From Pardosa pseudoannulata (lineage: Eukaryota > Arthropoda > Arachnida > Araneae > Lycosidae): 64,000 nucleotides of DNA. The notes under the pieces were generated by a model that had not been told where the DNA came from, made no database searches, and saw only the letters and a program-made list of their open reading frames with translations. Shown piece by piece: positions 36,645-46,784 of this stretch. A program made the translations under genes and the position numbers. Location of the stretch: the NCBI GenBank assembly GCA_032207245.1, contig CM063500.1, forward strand, positions 64,574,261 to 64,638,260. The letters are read 5' to 3'. Positions within the stretch are counted from its first letter, which is position 1, and each line of letters opens with the position of its first letter.

Positions 36645-38142
36645 ATTCATGTCCATAAATTAAGGGATAATGAAGTTTAGGCAATGAAAGAGACAAAAGC
36701 AAAACAAATTTGACTTATTTGTAAAGTCTATTTATTAAACAAAAGGTAAAGATGCTATATGTTTGACATAATTAATAAAAATTGCGATTTTTACTCCCTG
36801 GAGCAAATTTCAAAAAAGAACCTATTTACAGAAAACAGTATAACATGGTTAGTATGATGGTTAATACGGAGTATGTCTCCCGGACGATGCAATACAAGCG
36901 TTACAACGCCTACGCATGCTGAGTATCAGATTATCAATCTGATCTTGGGGAAAATTACACCACTCATCAAGCAATGCCCTCCGAAGTTCCGATAGACAGT
37001 TGGGAGGGGGTTGACGGGCTGCAATTCGTCGGCCAAGCATGTCCCACACATGCTCTATTGGATTCAAGTCCGGTGAGTATGCTGGCCAATCCATACGGGT
37101 GATATCCTCCGATTGAAGGCATTCGTCTACAATGTTTGCACGGTGAGGTCGGGCGTTGTCATCCCTATACAGAAATTCAGGACCCATGGCGCCCCGAAAC
37201 AAACGTACATGTTGTTCCAGAATGACATCCCGATAGATGTGGCCTGTCATCGTTACACTCTGAACATGCAGGTCAGTTCTGGAACCAAGAATAATTCCTC
37301 CCCAAACGAGCCATCCTGCACCACCGTAACGGTGTCGTTCAATGGTGTTCTCTTGGTGGTAACGGGTACCTGGCGCTCTCCATATGAAAGTCCGGCGAGA
37401 ATCAGAATGTAAACTGAACCTGGACTCGTCGGAAAACATCACACAAGACCACTGTTGCGGTGTCCACAATGCATGCTCTCTAGCCCAGCATAATCGCAGG
37501 CGACAGTGAGTTGCGGTAAGGGGAACACATCTGACAGGCCTACGAGCATATAGACCAATGTTCCCTAAGCGTCTGTACACGGTCTGCCTTGAAACTGTCG
37601 TACCGGTAGCTGAAGAGAGCTGACGAGACAGGTCTGATGCTGTGCTCCGTCTGTTTCTTTTGGCAGTAACTGCCAAATACCGGTCATCATTCGGCGTAGT
37701 AGTAACTCGGGGGCGACCTGTGCTGTAACATCTACTCACATTACCATCATGTTTGAATCGTTGCCAAAGCCTGGAGATGACACTCTGGGCGATTCCAAGT
37801 TCCTCGGATACTTCCAGCTGGGTACGTCCACATTCCAGTCGTCCGATAATTCTACCACGTAAAAAATCATCCAAATGCTTCCTTTGTGCCATAACTATGC
37901 GGTTATTGCACTGAAAGGCTTTTAAAGCGCTTGTGAACAATTTTACTTCTTTGCTACCATTCCTTATATACCCCTTTCATACACTCTCGTCATTGTGACG
38001 TACTATCCGCGCCATCTGGTGGTTTCCTGCAATTTGCATATTCTTCTTCAAGATGTGTGTGATAATTCTACAGGTGAAATTTTTATTTTAGAGCTCAATT
38101 TCTGTGTGATTCTGAATTATCCTTAATTTATGGACATGAGTG
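36645..38142 (-). mobile_element. Tc1 element, apparently intact
   Basis: The ends share TCATGTCCATAAATTAAGG (36647-36665 and, inverted, 38121-38139), flanked by TA (36643-36644 and 38143-38144). The 1498-bp length and single uninterrupted transposase gene fit an autonomous Tc1. The left tip seems one base shorter than the right tip. The insertion point is confirmed by unoccupied relatives at about 24645 and 25005, which read AGAATTATATACTC through the same position. The transposase is described separately. Confidence 0.92.
36861..37892 (-). CDS. Tc1 transposase, full length, 343 aa
   Basis: This enzyme binds the element's inverted repeats and cuts and pastes it at TA sites in the nucleus. 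The start is the ATG at 37892 (MAQRKHLDDFLRGRIIGRLE). An ATG 48 bases upstream is in frame, but the 343-aa length matches the family. The N-terminal paired-type helix-turn-helix spans residues about 8-50 (SEELGIAQSVISRLWQRF). A GRPR AT-hook-like motif lies at 59-62, and the second helix region around 95-118. The DDE catalytic domain has Asp155 (MFSDESRF), the Gly-rich box near 190-203 (GGAGWLVWGG), Asp245 (RDDNARPH) and Glu280 (NPIEHVW). That leaves 34 residues between the last two, the DD34E arrangement of Tc1. The protein ends in a typical IASSGRHTPY-like tail. All catalytic residues are present and no stop or shift is seen, so it could be active. Confidence 0.95.
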   Translation of the reverse strand: MAQRKHLDDFLRGRIIGRLECGRTQLEVSEELGIAQSVISRLWQRFKHDGNVSRCYSTGRPRVTTTPNDDRYLAVTAKRNRRSTASDLSRQLSSATGTTVSRQTVYRRLGNIGLYARRPVRCVPLTATHCRLRLCWAREHALWTPQQWSCVMFSDESRFSLHSDSRRTFIWRAPGTRYHQENTIERHRYGGAGWLVWGGIILGSRTDLHVQSVTMTGHIYRDVILEQHVRLFRGAMGPEFLYRDDNARPHRANIVDECLQSEDITRMDWPAYSPDLNPIEHVWDMLGRRIAARQPPPNCLSELRRALLDEWCNFPQDQIDNLILSMRRRCNACIASSGRHTPY

Positions 38143-38560
38143 TAATTCTATTACAATGGCTCGATCTACATCAATTATAGTCGCACACATAGCAAGGGAT
38201 ACAATGTTTTTCGGATGAAATATCTTTGTATTTTAGTAAAAATCGCCAATAATTTCACCAAATTTGCCAAGGGGCACCCTATTCTTCAGTAGTACCAATG
38301 TTTTTAATTGTGCAGCAGTTTTGGCTTTTTTTTTCTCTCTTCGAGCCTCTACTGTACTCATCTCCGCAACAGAAATAAGCTGTGTATCATTGTTATATGC
38401 AAAGGGTTTACATTATTACTTATTTTGAAACCAAGTTCATTCATAACTCTTAGTCGATCAACGTGACTCTCATTAAAAATAGAAACAGTTTTATTAACAG
38501 CTATATGGACTGTATTTGAGTTACATCTAGATACATCTAATGGGATTAGTATGCATCCTC
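38143..38560 (-). repeat. Old repeat (305-bp family), right piece with coding relic
   Basis: The reverse complement of 38143-38300 matches the unit at 24880-25010 (CCCCTTGGCAAATTTGG, TATTGGCGAT, TTGTAATAGAATTA). 38310-38540 matches the coding relic at 25440-25760. It is a second, inverted copy of the same compound repeat, broken by the Tc1 element at 36645-38142. Confidence 0.8.
38310..38540 (-). pseudogene. Coding relic of an unrecognised dispersed family (copy 2)
   Basis: Read on the minus strand from about 38535: VNKTVSIFNESHVDRLRVMN, ELGFKISNN, then after a one-base shift ISVAEMSTVEARREKKKAK. The same blocks in the same order occur at 25440-25760. This copy is the better preserved but still carries a frameshift. 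The Ala/Glu/Arg/Lys-rich end suggests a basic helix. The family is not named and the function is unknown. Confidence 0.6.
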
Positions 38561-39585
38561 CTAAGTCTACTTAAGAACTGGGTTCTCCCTCCATTTTTTT
38601 GGCGCTTTTTTAAGGCGCTAATCGCGCCAATCCCTTTACGTGGAGTTACCGGAAGGCTGACGTTTTAAGCGGGAACTTGAGTAAAATAGCTGACTTACGT
38701 TATTTTATGGTGAAATAATATACTAATGTTGCAATTAATGGCCAAAAAGGGTAAAATGGATTAGTATTATATTTATATTATTACAAATTTGGTTTATTCA
38801 CATTATTTTTTTTAATATTAATTGGTTGTTAATTTTAAAATATTAAACATTATTTTTGTTTTTTAATATTCTTACAATATTTTCTGATTTTAAACACACA
38901 AAACAATTAAAAATTTCCTGTTAAAAGGTAAACCAGAAATAAAAAAATAAATTAAACATCCACAGATTTCTTTTTCAAAAAAAAACGTTTTTTGAGAAAT
39001 TTTTGTAAAAAAACATGAGTTACGCGTTTTAATCAAGGGCCCATGGCGTTGACCTCCAGTAAATGTTTGAAACACAACAATTATAAAAACTTTTTTTCCG
39101 AAAAAAGCACTAATATTATAAAAAAAATCTAATTTTGAATGTTTTCCCCTCAACCCCCTTTCTTAATATTATATGTTTAAAAGCATTACTTTTTCCATTA
39201 TTAATTTCGATCTATTGAACCAATAACCCTTCCGAATCGACTTGGTAGCGTCGCAAACTGTACCAGCCACAGATTTCCGACAAATTTAAACAAACACATC
39301 TCTTAACCCCTTTTCTGGCTTAATTTTCATATTTTAACCACATTAAGCCTAATAATATCCTGATACTTTTTAACAATTTTAAAAATAGTAAGAACCGAAA
39401 CAACTAAACCCGAAGTAACTAAATCTCCAAATCCCAGAAAATGATAAAACAAAAAAATACAACCTGACCTAGGCGACACCAAGAATATCCTGAAATTTCT
39501 CGAATAGTTTGTTATGCGTCAGAAATAACTGCCAAAAATCGCCAAATTTAGGCTCATTTAAAAAAAATGAAAGGGTTACATAATG
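38561..39585. other. AT-rich spacer with GGCGC-type clusters
   Basis: GGCGCTTTTTTAAGGCGCTA then ATCGCGCCAAT at 38600 forms overlapping short palindromes. Otherwise the stretch is AT-rich, with no domain or known repeat. Confidence 0.4.
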
Positions 39586-39840
39586 CATCTGAATGAACAC
39601 CTAATTCCCAGTGAACGATACGCTCCTTGTCCGCCATCTTGTTTATTGGCGACTATTGGCGAAACACGACTCCGAGAAGCACACGCCAAGATTAAGCCTA
39701 CGCAGCGGGACACCAACCGTTCGCCATCGCAAAATCGAAAAACGTGACTCCGATGTTCTGATGGCGAGCGGTCGATGTATCTTCGTGCTAGACCTAGAAA
39801 CTCAGCGTGAACTCTATGGAGTCGTGCTCCGAAAATAGTC
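39586..39840 (-). promoter_or_regulatory. GC-rich patch with a YY1-type ATG context
   Basis: The block is strikingly richer in G+C than its ~30% surroundings. On the minus strand it contains ACAAGATGGCGGACAAGGAG (around 39630-39650), an ATG in the YY1-like context common at starts of animal genes. TTGGCGACTATTGGCG follows on the + strand. Open frames of 75-98 codons on both strands show no domain. It could be a promoter and first exon or part of a decayed element; no splice partner was found. Confidence 0.25.
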
Positions 39841-40895
39841 ACCAAAAACAAGAAAATACAACAAAACAACAATAAATTTCAAAAGTTTTAGAAAGACAAA
39901 AAACACTTTCATAAAATCAACAAAGGCATAAACACTTTTTAGTAAGGATTAGTTACGAGATTTAAAAATATTTAGTTTACGAAGTTGACAAGGAGAAAAT
40001 AAGTATCGCCCGAGAAATGGCGCCAAAAATACGCCAAAATAGCGTACCGTACACTGGGATACAGCCCTGCAATCCTAAAGGAAAAAATGGGTCAGAAGGT
40101 TCTATGTCTGTAGAATGCTTGGGATAAAATATAGCCCATACAACTTACTTCATATCTCTGTGAGAGAATTAGAGTTTCCTTTTAGCATTTCCATAATGTA
40201 CTGTCAGTTTATTTATTATATCATCTGTAAGTCGACAGCATAAAATTTCACCTCACTCAGTTTTCAACTCGAGCAATGTATACACGTAAGTAGTAAACAA
40301 TGTACTTGAAAAAGATAGAAGTTAACAGCATACCTCCTGCTGCTGAAAATTAAATAACAACCATAGAGTTTGGAAATGCCATCAGATTTGCAAAGCAAAG
40401 AGAAAATATAAAAGTTATGGCAGAAAAAACAGTGATAATGCAGTTACATTACTGAGTAAGTAGTTGTGTCAAAGGTAAATAAACAAAGAGCAGCTGGTAG
40501 ATTTAAATGCTCAAAAGCGTCTATGTTTACATCGTATTTTAAACAATTTTATGTGTTCTAAATGGAATTTTTAAGCGCGGTTTGTTTTAAATGATTCAGA
40601 AATGTTAAAATTTTCTAAAAATATAAAAAAAAATAAAAATCGATTTTTTGAAATTTAAAAGGTGATTACTTTCCTTAAGTCACGTGGTCTTAAATTTAAA
40701 ATTCATTTTTAAAATATGGTCCTATTTTTTTACATTTTTTTGCAATTAACGTGTCTGGAATTATTAGAAAAATATTAAGTTGTTCCATGCACCTACATGT
40801 ACAAATTGCTCATTAAAAAGTAACATCATTATCTAAAATTTCTCTTTAAAATCTGACAATAGTCCTATACGCTGACACCTGAGCAATGTTTAATA
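39841..40895. other. AT-rich spacer, nothing recognised
   Basis: Only a short motif cluster (ATGGCGCCAAAAATACGCCA at 40018) stands out. No gene, SINE box or repeat end. Confidence 0.45.
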
Positions 40896-40899
40896 CCTG

Positions 40900-41105
<206 letters not shown>

Positions 41106-41929
41106 ATTCCGTCGCCGTAGTCTTATGCAATGTAAAACTTCTGTTGCTACAGAGCAGGACCCGTTCTATAGGAGCGGACAACCCCTACATTTGTCCGGGG
41201 CTTCAAAATTCCGGCATTTTGGCTGCGAGTGTGAGAAAAATATTGATACTCAAATACTCAACTAATCGAAATTTATTCATATCGATTTTTCTTTCTCTAA
41301 AAATTTACGATTCGTACTTATACTGTTTATGTTTAAATTCTAAAAATGTTTACAATCCTTAATTCTATAGGAAACAGTTACGAAAAGCCGTATGTTTAAT
41401 TAATAAGCAGAAATACGAAAATTTTTATAGTCGCGCACTATCCTGCAGACTATTTTTACGAGACCCAACTTCCGTTGTAGACTATTAAAAAGTATTCTGC
41501 CACTGGGTGTATAGGTATATGAGAAAATATGCTTACCAAAATCATTTCTCTCTTTGTCTTCAAACTGATCGAAATCGCTTCGAAATCCAAAGCAAACTTC
41601 ATGCCAAGCTTTACGAGTAGTGCTTTTGTGCTTAAAATTTTCTCATAGTTTCCAGAGTATTATCCCATAAAACAGGTCTCTCTTGTATTAATAAAATCAG
41701 AATTTCATTAACAATAACGCTCGTGTTCACGGAACTATTCATATTCACAACGAAAGTCCAATGCAAATGGTAGAAAAAACCGCTGTGTGTGCAAACGTTC
41801 ACTGGGTCCCATAGACCTCTAGTTCGAGACGACGGATAAATTTCCGCTGAGCTCCAGTGGTACCAGACGGCAGCAGAGCTACCGTCGACGACAAATTAAC
41901 CGATCGTTTTTTGTTTTTTTTTTCGTCTA
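41106..41929. other. Spacer with MITE scraps
   Basis: Fragments such as CGCTGTGTGTGCAAACG at 41782 resemble the right arm of the neighbouring MITE. No gene is recognised. A 72-codon frame at 41144-41362 has no motif. Confidence 0.4.
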
Positions 41930-42079
41930 AGGCTGGTTGCACACACAGCGGATTTTTTACCGAGCGGATAATTTACCGTTGCTGCTAAACGAAATCAACA
42001 ACGTTGATTGGTTGATTTCGTTAATCGGCGACGGTAAATTCTCCGCTCGGTAAAAAATCCGCTGTGTGTGCAACCAGCC
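41930..42079. mobile_element. Palindromic MITE, 150 bp
   Basis: The two halves are inverted copies. The left arm begins AGGCTGGTTGCACACACAGC (41930) and the right arm ends GCTGTGTGTGCAACCAGCC (42079). The middle (AATCAACAACGTTGATTGGT) is itself near-palindromic, so almost the whole element can fold back. TA lies at each side (41928-41929 and 42080-42081). Similar half-elements are at 40900 and 42122-42178, so the family is locally clustered. Confidence 0.88.
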
Positions 42080-42121
42080 TAATGTGCAAGCTCTAGTTTA
42101 TTTCAATGGACTATTATTGAA

Positions 42122-42178
42122 ATGGCGGCGACGGTAAATTTACCGCTCAGAAAAATCCGCCGTGTGTGTAACCAGCCT
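42122..42178. mobile_element. Right half of the same MITE family
   Basis: GGCGGCGACGGTAAATTTAC then CCGCCGTGTGTGTAACCAGC corresponds to the right arm of the 41930 element. It may pair with the left arm at 40900 as one older element into which other DNA was inserted. Confidence 0.7.
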
Positions 42179-42249
42179 TATTAGAACGGTGATGGTTCCA
42201 GACAAAAAATTACTCGCTAATCTAATCTAGACCTTTCTCCTATTTTAAG

Positions 42250-42428
42250 CTCTATATTTGGTGCCAGAACCTCGTCAAATGCTTCATTCTGATGAGAACG
42301 GGCCTGAATCTAAGATTAATCACATAGAAAGAGGACACAGGATGAATGCTTTCCATAACCGAAGACGTAAGCTGATGCATCCAAGGATGTCGAGAAGAAA
42401 GAAACTACGGAAGCCTTTCGAGATGTAG
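42250..42428 (+). CDS. Sushi/CCP-domain gene, last coding exon
   Basis: The acceptor TATTTTAAG precedes the exon, which enters in phase 1 and joins in frame to the CCP exon at 34566-34766 (G plus CT). It codes for 58 residues ending LRKPFEM and a TAG at 42426-42428. It includes LYLVPEPRQMLHSDENGPES, then a strongly basic stretch (NRRRKLMHPRMSRRKKLRK). No transmembrane segment is present, so the product would be a soluble protein with a basic tail. The reality of the exon is supported by a decayed relative at 46785-47391 that shares its end and 3'UTR. The 3'UTR follows with a poly(A) signal at 42555. Confidence 0.72.
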
Positions 42429-42554
42429 TCACCCCACCACTCAGGGATAAGAAAAAAAGCATTTCATTCAGACGGAAGTGAAATGTTTCGGATTTGCTTG
42501 CAATATGTAAATAGCATTCTCTTGGAATCCGATATTTTGTACGTTTTTGTCGAC

Positions 42555-42560
42555 AATAAA
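42555..42560 (+). terminator. Poly(A) signal of the sushi gene
   Basis: AATAAA 127 bases after the TAG of the last exon, with a second signal-like GAATAAATG at 42581. T-rich sequence follows. Confidence 0.6.
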
Positions 42561-42599
42561 AATCATATTTAAATTCTTTGGAATAAATGATAAATTTAT

Positions 42600-43285
42600 T
42601 TCTGTTAAATAGATTGCTAGGTACGTAACTAGGTCCTTTAGTGCCAGTGGTAAAAAAAACTGGTGTGAGCTCCTACAGCCAAATATAGTGAGAAAATATA
42701 TAAATATTTTTTTCCTATATCATATATCCAGAATGATTCACAAACTATTTTGTTAATTCTTACTGTGTTCCTAGTATATTAATTTTTAATTTTTTCTTCT
42801 ATTTTTACCTTATTAATACTTTTTAAAACTTTTTAACACAGTGCTGGAAAACCCCTTCCACATTTTAGGGTTTTCTTCTCAAATATGTAATATGTGCCTT
42901 ATGGTGTAGAGTCACGCCACACCTGTAAGGTATAATGCTAAATTTTACAATGACATTCTACAATGTTGTTCACAAACCCCTTTTAGAAATTTAAGGCTTT
43001 ATCCAAAAAGAAGGAAAATGCGGCATATGTGTAGGTCCGCCACACCTGGTAGAAAAAAAAAAGCAAAAGTTATAATAAGAAATGCTCATGCCTCGCACAT
43101 TCTTAGAAATAGAAGTTAGTAGCTAGGTATTATGGAATTGAAGAAAGGACAGTTTGAGTTCCGAGTTACATAAAATTGTGATCAATACTTCAAAAGAAAA
43201 CCGGTTTGTAAAACTTACGCAAAACCGCGAGCTTTTGAAAAACAACTTCTCGATTTGAACGGAATTTAAGCCAGGTGTAATAGGT
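42600..43285. other. AT-rich region with a weak ~130-bp duplication
   Basis: Two diverged blocks share AACCCCTT, TTTTAG, and CGCCACACCTG (42840-42930 and 42968-43055), suggesting an old tandem duplication. No gene seen. Confidence 0.4.
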
Positions 43286-43780
43286 ACAAAGTGTTGCAAA
43301 GTAAAAGGTTGTTCGCAACATTTTTATGGTGTACGACCCCTCAGACCAGTTTGAATGTCAGAAGGTACTGTTTTAGTGCAGCCTTGTTTTGTCACCTTTT
43401 AACCTTCTCGTTTTCTGTGGTCAAGAGGCATTGTAGGGTCCCCCTTTAGGGTTACTCTAAGGAATGTCTCTGCTGCTACAGAACACTGCTGTCGTGTCCA
43501 CAATTGGCACTGTATCTCTACACGGTTTTGCCTTGGCAATCCTAGTGGCGAGAAATGAGTACACCTATTTAAGGGCGCACGCTTTGGTGTTGAGTCAGTG
43601 AGTATGACTGAACTTAAAATGACCCCACCTTGAACAGGCTGTTATGTACCCTGATGACATGTGAGTATGTATATTCTTAATATATTGATTTGACCAACTC
43701 ATTTAAGTCTAATAAAATACTTTCAATTTTTATTTCTCTCCCTGAGTCTGTCCCTTTTGAGTTGGTATATATTTACCATA
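43286..43780 (+). mobile_element. LTR-like block with TATA and poly(A) signals
   Basis: A GC-richer block with CTATTTAAGGGCGCACGC at 43566 (TATA-like) and AATAAAATAC at 43710 about 145 bases later. This is the order expected of an LTR on the + strand. Clean TG..CA ends and a target duplication could not be fixed, so the limits are approximate and a fragment is possible. Confidence 0.35.
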
Positions 43781-44409
43781 AAGTGAAGTTTAGTTTATAA
43801 GTTTTCTCTTCACAACGCATTGTACTTATAGTTCCCGTGACTTCATTCCCATTTCGTTGCAAAAACATAATGTAACACAAAGATACCGCACTTCTAGTAA
43901 ATAGGAGAAAGTATTTAGATTTAAGAATGAGAAAGTATTTTCGGAAAATCATACAAAAAGCCGCGTCTACGAATAACTCCCTATACCCCTTCAATACATA
44001 AAAGAAGGAAGAGTACAAAAGATGTTGAGAAAAGGGATCCAGGAAAAAAAAGGGGGGAGATAATATGAGCACTTTTTCAAGATGGCTATGTTTTCGAGAA
44101 GAGAGTCTCGAAGAAATAAAAAATATAAAATGCAAATAAATAAATAAATACGAGCGTGGGGTGCATTAATCCAATGAAACATCAGAATTTGAGAACTGAC
44201 CACCTGAATTTTCAAGAGTGGATAATTTCCCAAATGGGGAAGGAACCAAGGAGGGGCTAAAGAAAAGGTAAAGGGATATATATATGATGAGATAGAGATG
44301 GAGAGAGCGATAGAGGAGGAGATTTTCTCTTTTATTATTTGCAGAGATTTTTTTTCTAGTGAATGTTAGTGAGTGTTGAGATTTCTTGAGCTTGTTAAAA
44401 TGCAGCAAC

Positions 44410-44590
44410 TTCAGTGGGGTAAGTTCTGCTTGCTGAACCGTTTGTGGTTGAGGAAGATTTCGCATATTGGGTGTGTACTTGAAAGCTGGACGAGCTTGAT
44501 TGACATTAGCAGCAGCAGCAGCTGCTTCAGGAACTAGAGTTCCAATGGGACCAACTGGTGTTGGTGCTGCAAGACCTGCAACTATGCTGC
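44410..44590 (-). pseudogene. PABPC1-like: Poly(A)-binding-protein fragment, minus strand
   Basis: Minus-strand reading gives LAAPTPVGPIGTLVPEA, then ANVNQARPAFKYTPNMRNLP and QPQTVQQ. The RPAFKYT.NMRNPPQPQ motif is characteristic of the linker of cytoplasmic poly(A)-binding protein, just before its C-terminal MLLE domain. Neither the RRM domains nor the MLLE domain is present. It forms an inverted repeat with the copy at 44588-44672. It is most simply a truncated processed pseudogene that was duplicated head to head. Confidence 0.7.
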
Positions 44591-44672
44591 TAATGTCAAT
44601 CAAGCTCGTCCAGCCTTCAAGTACACACTCAATATGCGAAATCCTCCTCAACCGCAAACGGTTCAGCAACAG
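44588..44672 (+). pseudogene. PABPC1-like: Poly(A)-binding-protein fragment, plus strand
   Basis: Reads ANVNQARPAFKYTLNMRNPP then QPQTVQQQ. It mirrors the minus-strand copy (44432-44513) with about 95% identity over 80 bases. The frame runs on into the unknown 66-codon stretch at 44673. Confidence 0.7.
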
Positions 44673-44869
44673 TATTATTTTGCTGATAAAAAGAATAGTT
44701 TATTTGAGGGGAATATTTTTTATTTGTACGCTAAATTTTCCCAAAATATTGACGAACTTAGAAGTTCGTATTTAAATTCAGTTTTAATGACTTTAATGCA
44801 AATTTTAAAACTATTACCTGGATTTAAGACATTTGAGGAATGTTTGGTAAACATTTTCCAAAAACACGT
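44673..44869 (+). CDS. Possible exon of unknown gene, in frame with PABP fragment
   Basis: The open frame continues directly from the PABP fragment: YYFADKKNSLFEGNIFYLYA, then KFSQNIDELRSSYLNSVL, LPGFKTFEECLVNIFQKHV. The PABP part ends in CAGCAACAG, which can serve as an acceptor. CACGTG is followed by GTAAGC, a strong donor, at 44870. Composition is that of ordinary soluble protein (Phe, Leu, Lys, Asn rich). I do not recognise the domain. It may be a true exon interrupted upstream by the PABP insertion, or chance. Confidence 0.3.
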
Positions 44870-45061
44870 GGTAAGCCGAAACTTAAAAGTAGGCTAAATA
44901 AATGTTTTGTTTTGTGTTTAACCGTTTTCTTCTGATGTGTGATTATCTAAAGTGAAGTAAGTCTACAGAATGAACTCTAAAAAATTATTCTGCTTCACAT
45001 ACGTTCTATAAAATTTTGAATGGACCTACAAGTTTGTAAAGACCCTTCCGCACTATGATCC

Positions 45062-45621
45062 ACTGTGGTATAGCCACATTCTATGTAAAAGGGAATGCCA
45101 GGAATTACCGGCTTCCTGACATCTTATTTTATGGAATGGGGCTTGTTCACGTCCAAGTCACATTGAATCTTCCCGCTCTGACCATCCGTGGGTTGCCGTT
45201 TTGCTCTTCCCATCTTTCACCTTTTGTCCATCTTGACGTTGCTTGGCACCCTAAGATTCATAGGCTGTTCTTCCTATTCACGCTATGTTTGGCGATCGTC
45301 TTGGGTTCCCGCTGGCGGGATTTTTCCACTGACCTCGCCATGCGCAGTGTTGAGTGGACATCATTTTGGCCGAAATTGGGGGAGAGATCACCCGCATCAT
45401 AATATTTTTTTTTCTTAAATGATGGTCTTATGGCGCCAAGCAACGCTCAAACTGGGCAAATGGTGAAAGACGAAGAGAGCAAAACGGCAGTCCACGGATG
45501 GTCAGCGAGGGAAGATTCAAGGTGACTTGGACATGGACAAGCCCCATTCCTTAAAATAAGGGGTCAGGAAGCCGGCAATTCCTGGCATTTCCTTTTACAT
45601 AGAATGTGGCTATACCACAGT
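45062..45621. mobile_element. Fold-back element, 560 bp, arms about 200 bp
   Basis: The left arm starts ACTGTGGTATAGCCACATTC (45062) and runs to about 45265. The right arm (about 45425-45621) is its inverted copy, ending ATGTGGCTATACCACAGT. The unique centre (about 45266-45424) contains GGTTCCCGCTGGCGGG and TTTGGCCGAAATTGGGGGAG. The truncated relative at 33447-33800 shares one arm and the centre. No transposase is encoded, so it is non-autonomous. Confidence 0.85.
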
Positions 45622-46600
45622 CGACTATAAGACATTACCAGTGTATGGAGGGAGTATGGCCTATCGTGATCGATGGTGGCCGACGATAAAATGGTCTTGA
45701 TAGAAGATGGCTTTGATAACGGTTTTTCCCCAAACATCAAAGACAGCACGCATGCGCTACTATTTACTTATTTGGCTATTAGTGGACCTCGGTATTAGTA
45801 GAACTCGGCTATTTAGTGGTCCAGTGTGTGGATACAACCCATAAACCATCGTATCAAAGTGCGAGCAGTACAGGCGTTATTAATAAGCCATTGTGTGGAG
45901 AATGCATAATACACTGCAACTCCAAAGAGTTTGGAAAGTAAACGAAATTGAACGGTTGAGGGTATAAAAAGAAGCCATAACAACATAAGAATAAAGTTAA
46001 ATCTTTATCTGCAGCTCAGAACATCAGCATTAGCACTAATTCACCTTGGCACTATCGTAATAAAGAGATCCACAGGGAAGTTGATCTCCCCACTCTTCCA
46101 AATTTTCTCAAATTTAACCACAAACTTCTTTTCTAATATTTGCATTGATCATCTACTGGACTTTGCCCAATATGACTACACGGATTCTGCAAACTCTAAA
46201 CGGCCGTTAGCCGTTCTCATCAGAGAGCCAGCTTAAATTCTATTGGTTCACAAGAACCAATGAAATTTCTCCCAACTTGTAGCTGGATCCGTACCAGCAC
46301 ATTCGTACTACCTCTTATTATTCTACTCTCTGCTACTTCTCATATTAATAATTTAATTTAATTCTTTTAAAATAAAACTTATTAATTTTAACACTTCTTT
46401 TTTCTTTTGTAATACTTATAAATTTTGTGAAACCTAATCTTAAGTTATCATATTCTATGTATTGTGTACTGCCTCTTTCACTGAACTCGTGGATCTTTTT
46501 TTATCTCTTTAGTCATTCTAAACTTAATTAAAACTTAGTAATTCAAGTCCTCAATTTCGTGTGTATAATCAGCTATTTCTCATTACCCCATGCTTTTACA
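45622..46600. other. Spacer, nothing recognised
   Basis: No domain, RNA gene or clear repeat. A short imperfect repeat of TATTAGTGG/TATTTAGTGG lies around 45775-45825. AT-rich towards 46560. Confidence 0.45.
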
Positions 46601-46601
46601 G

Positions 46602-46770
46602 TATTTCTGACCTAGAGGGCCTGGCTCAGGAAGGTGAGAATAAAGTGCTCCAGTGCGATGTCCTGTGCGATAAGAAAAAAAAAATTCCCCCAAATGAAAA
46701 AATAAGGAAAAAATTAATGGAAATAAGAAGAACTGTGGAGAGTACGCCCTTTTTGACGATGCCCTTATAG
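46602..46770 (+). pseudogene. Decayed CCP exon of a second sushi gene copy
   Basis: After the acceptor TGCTTTTACAG the frame reads ISDLEGLAQEGENKVLQCDV then LCDKKKKIPPNEKI. The QCDVLCD segment lines up with PPQCDVSCDHY of the intact CCP exon at 34566-34766. The second half, with the last Cys residues and Trp, is gone. It stands directly upstream of copies of the sushi gene's last exon, so both belong to one decayed paralogue. Confidence 0.45.
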
Positions 46771-46784
46771 ATAGTGCCTGTTGT

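Noticed and set aside
37893..37940. Longer Tc1 transposase start at 37940
   Set aside because: The extra 16 residues do not resemble the family N-terminus, whereas MAQRKHLDDF at 37892 gives the usual length.
39611..39838. Gene in the GC-rich patch at 39.6 kb
   Set aside because: Open frames on both strands lack domains and no splice partner was found. Kept only as a low-confidence regulatory patch.
42900..43060. tRNA gene or SINE around the CGCCACACCTG words
   Set aside because: No A or B box, and no cloverleaf could be drawn by eye.
43773..44669. Overlapping minus-strand frames with hydrophobic runs
   Set aside because: No recognisable motif outside the poly(A)-binding-protein fragment. 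Composition follows AT content.
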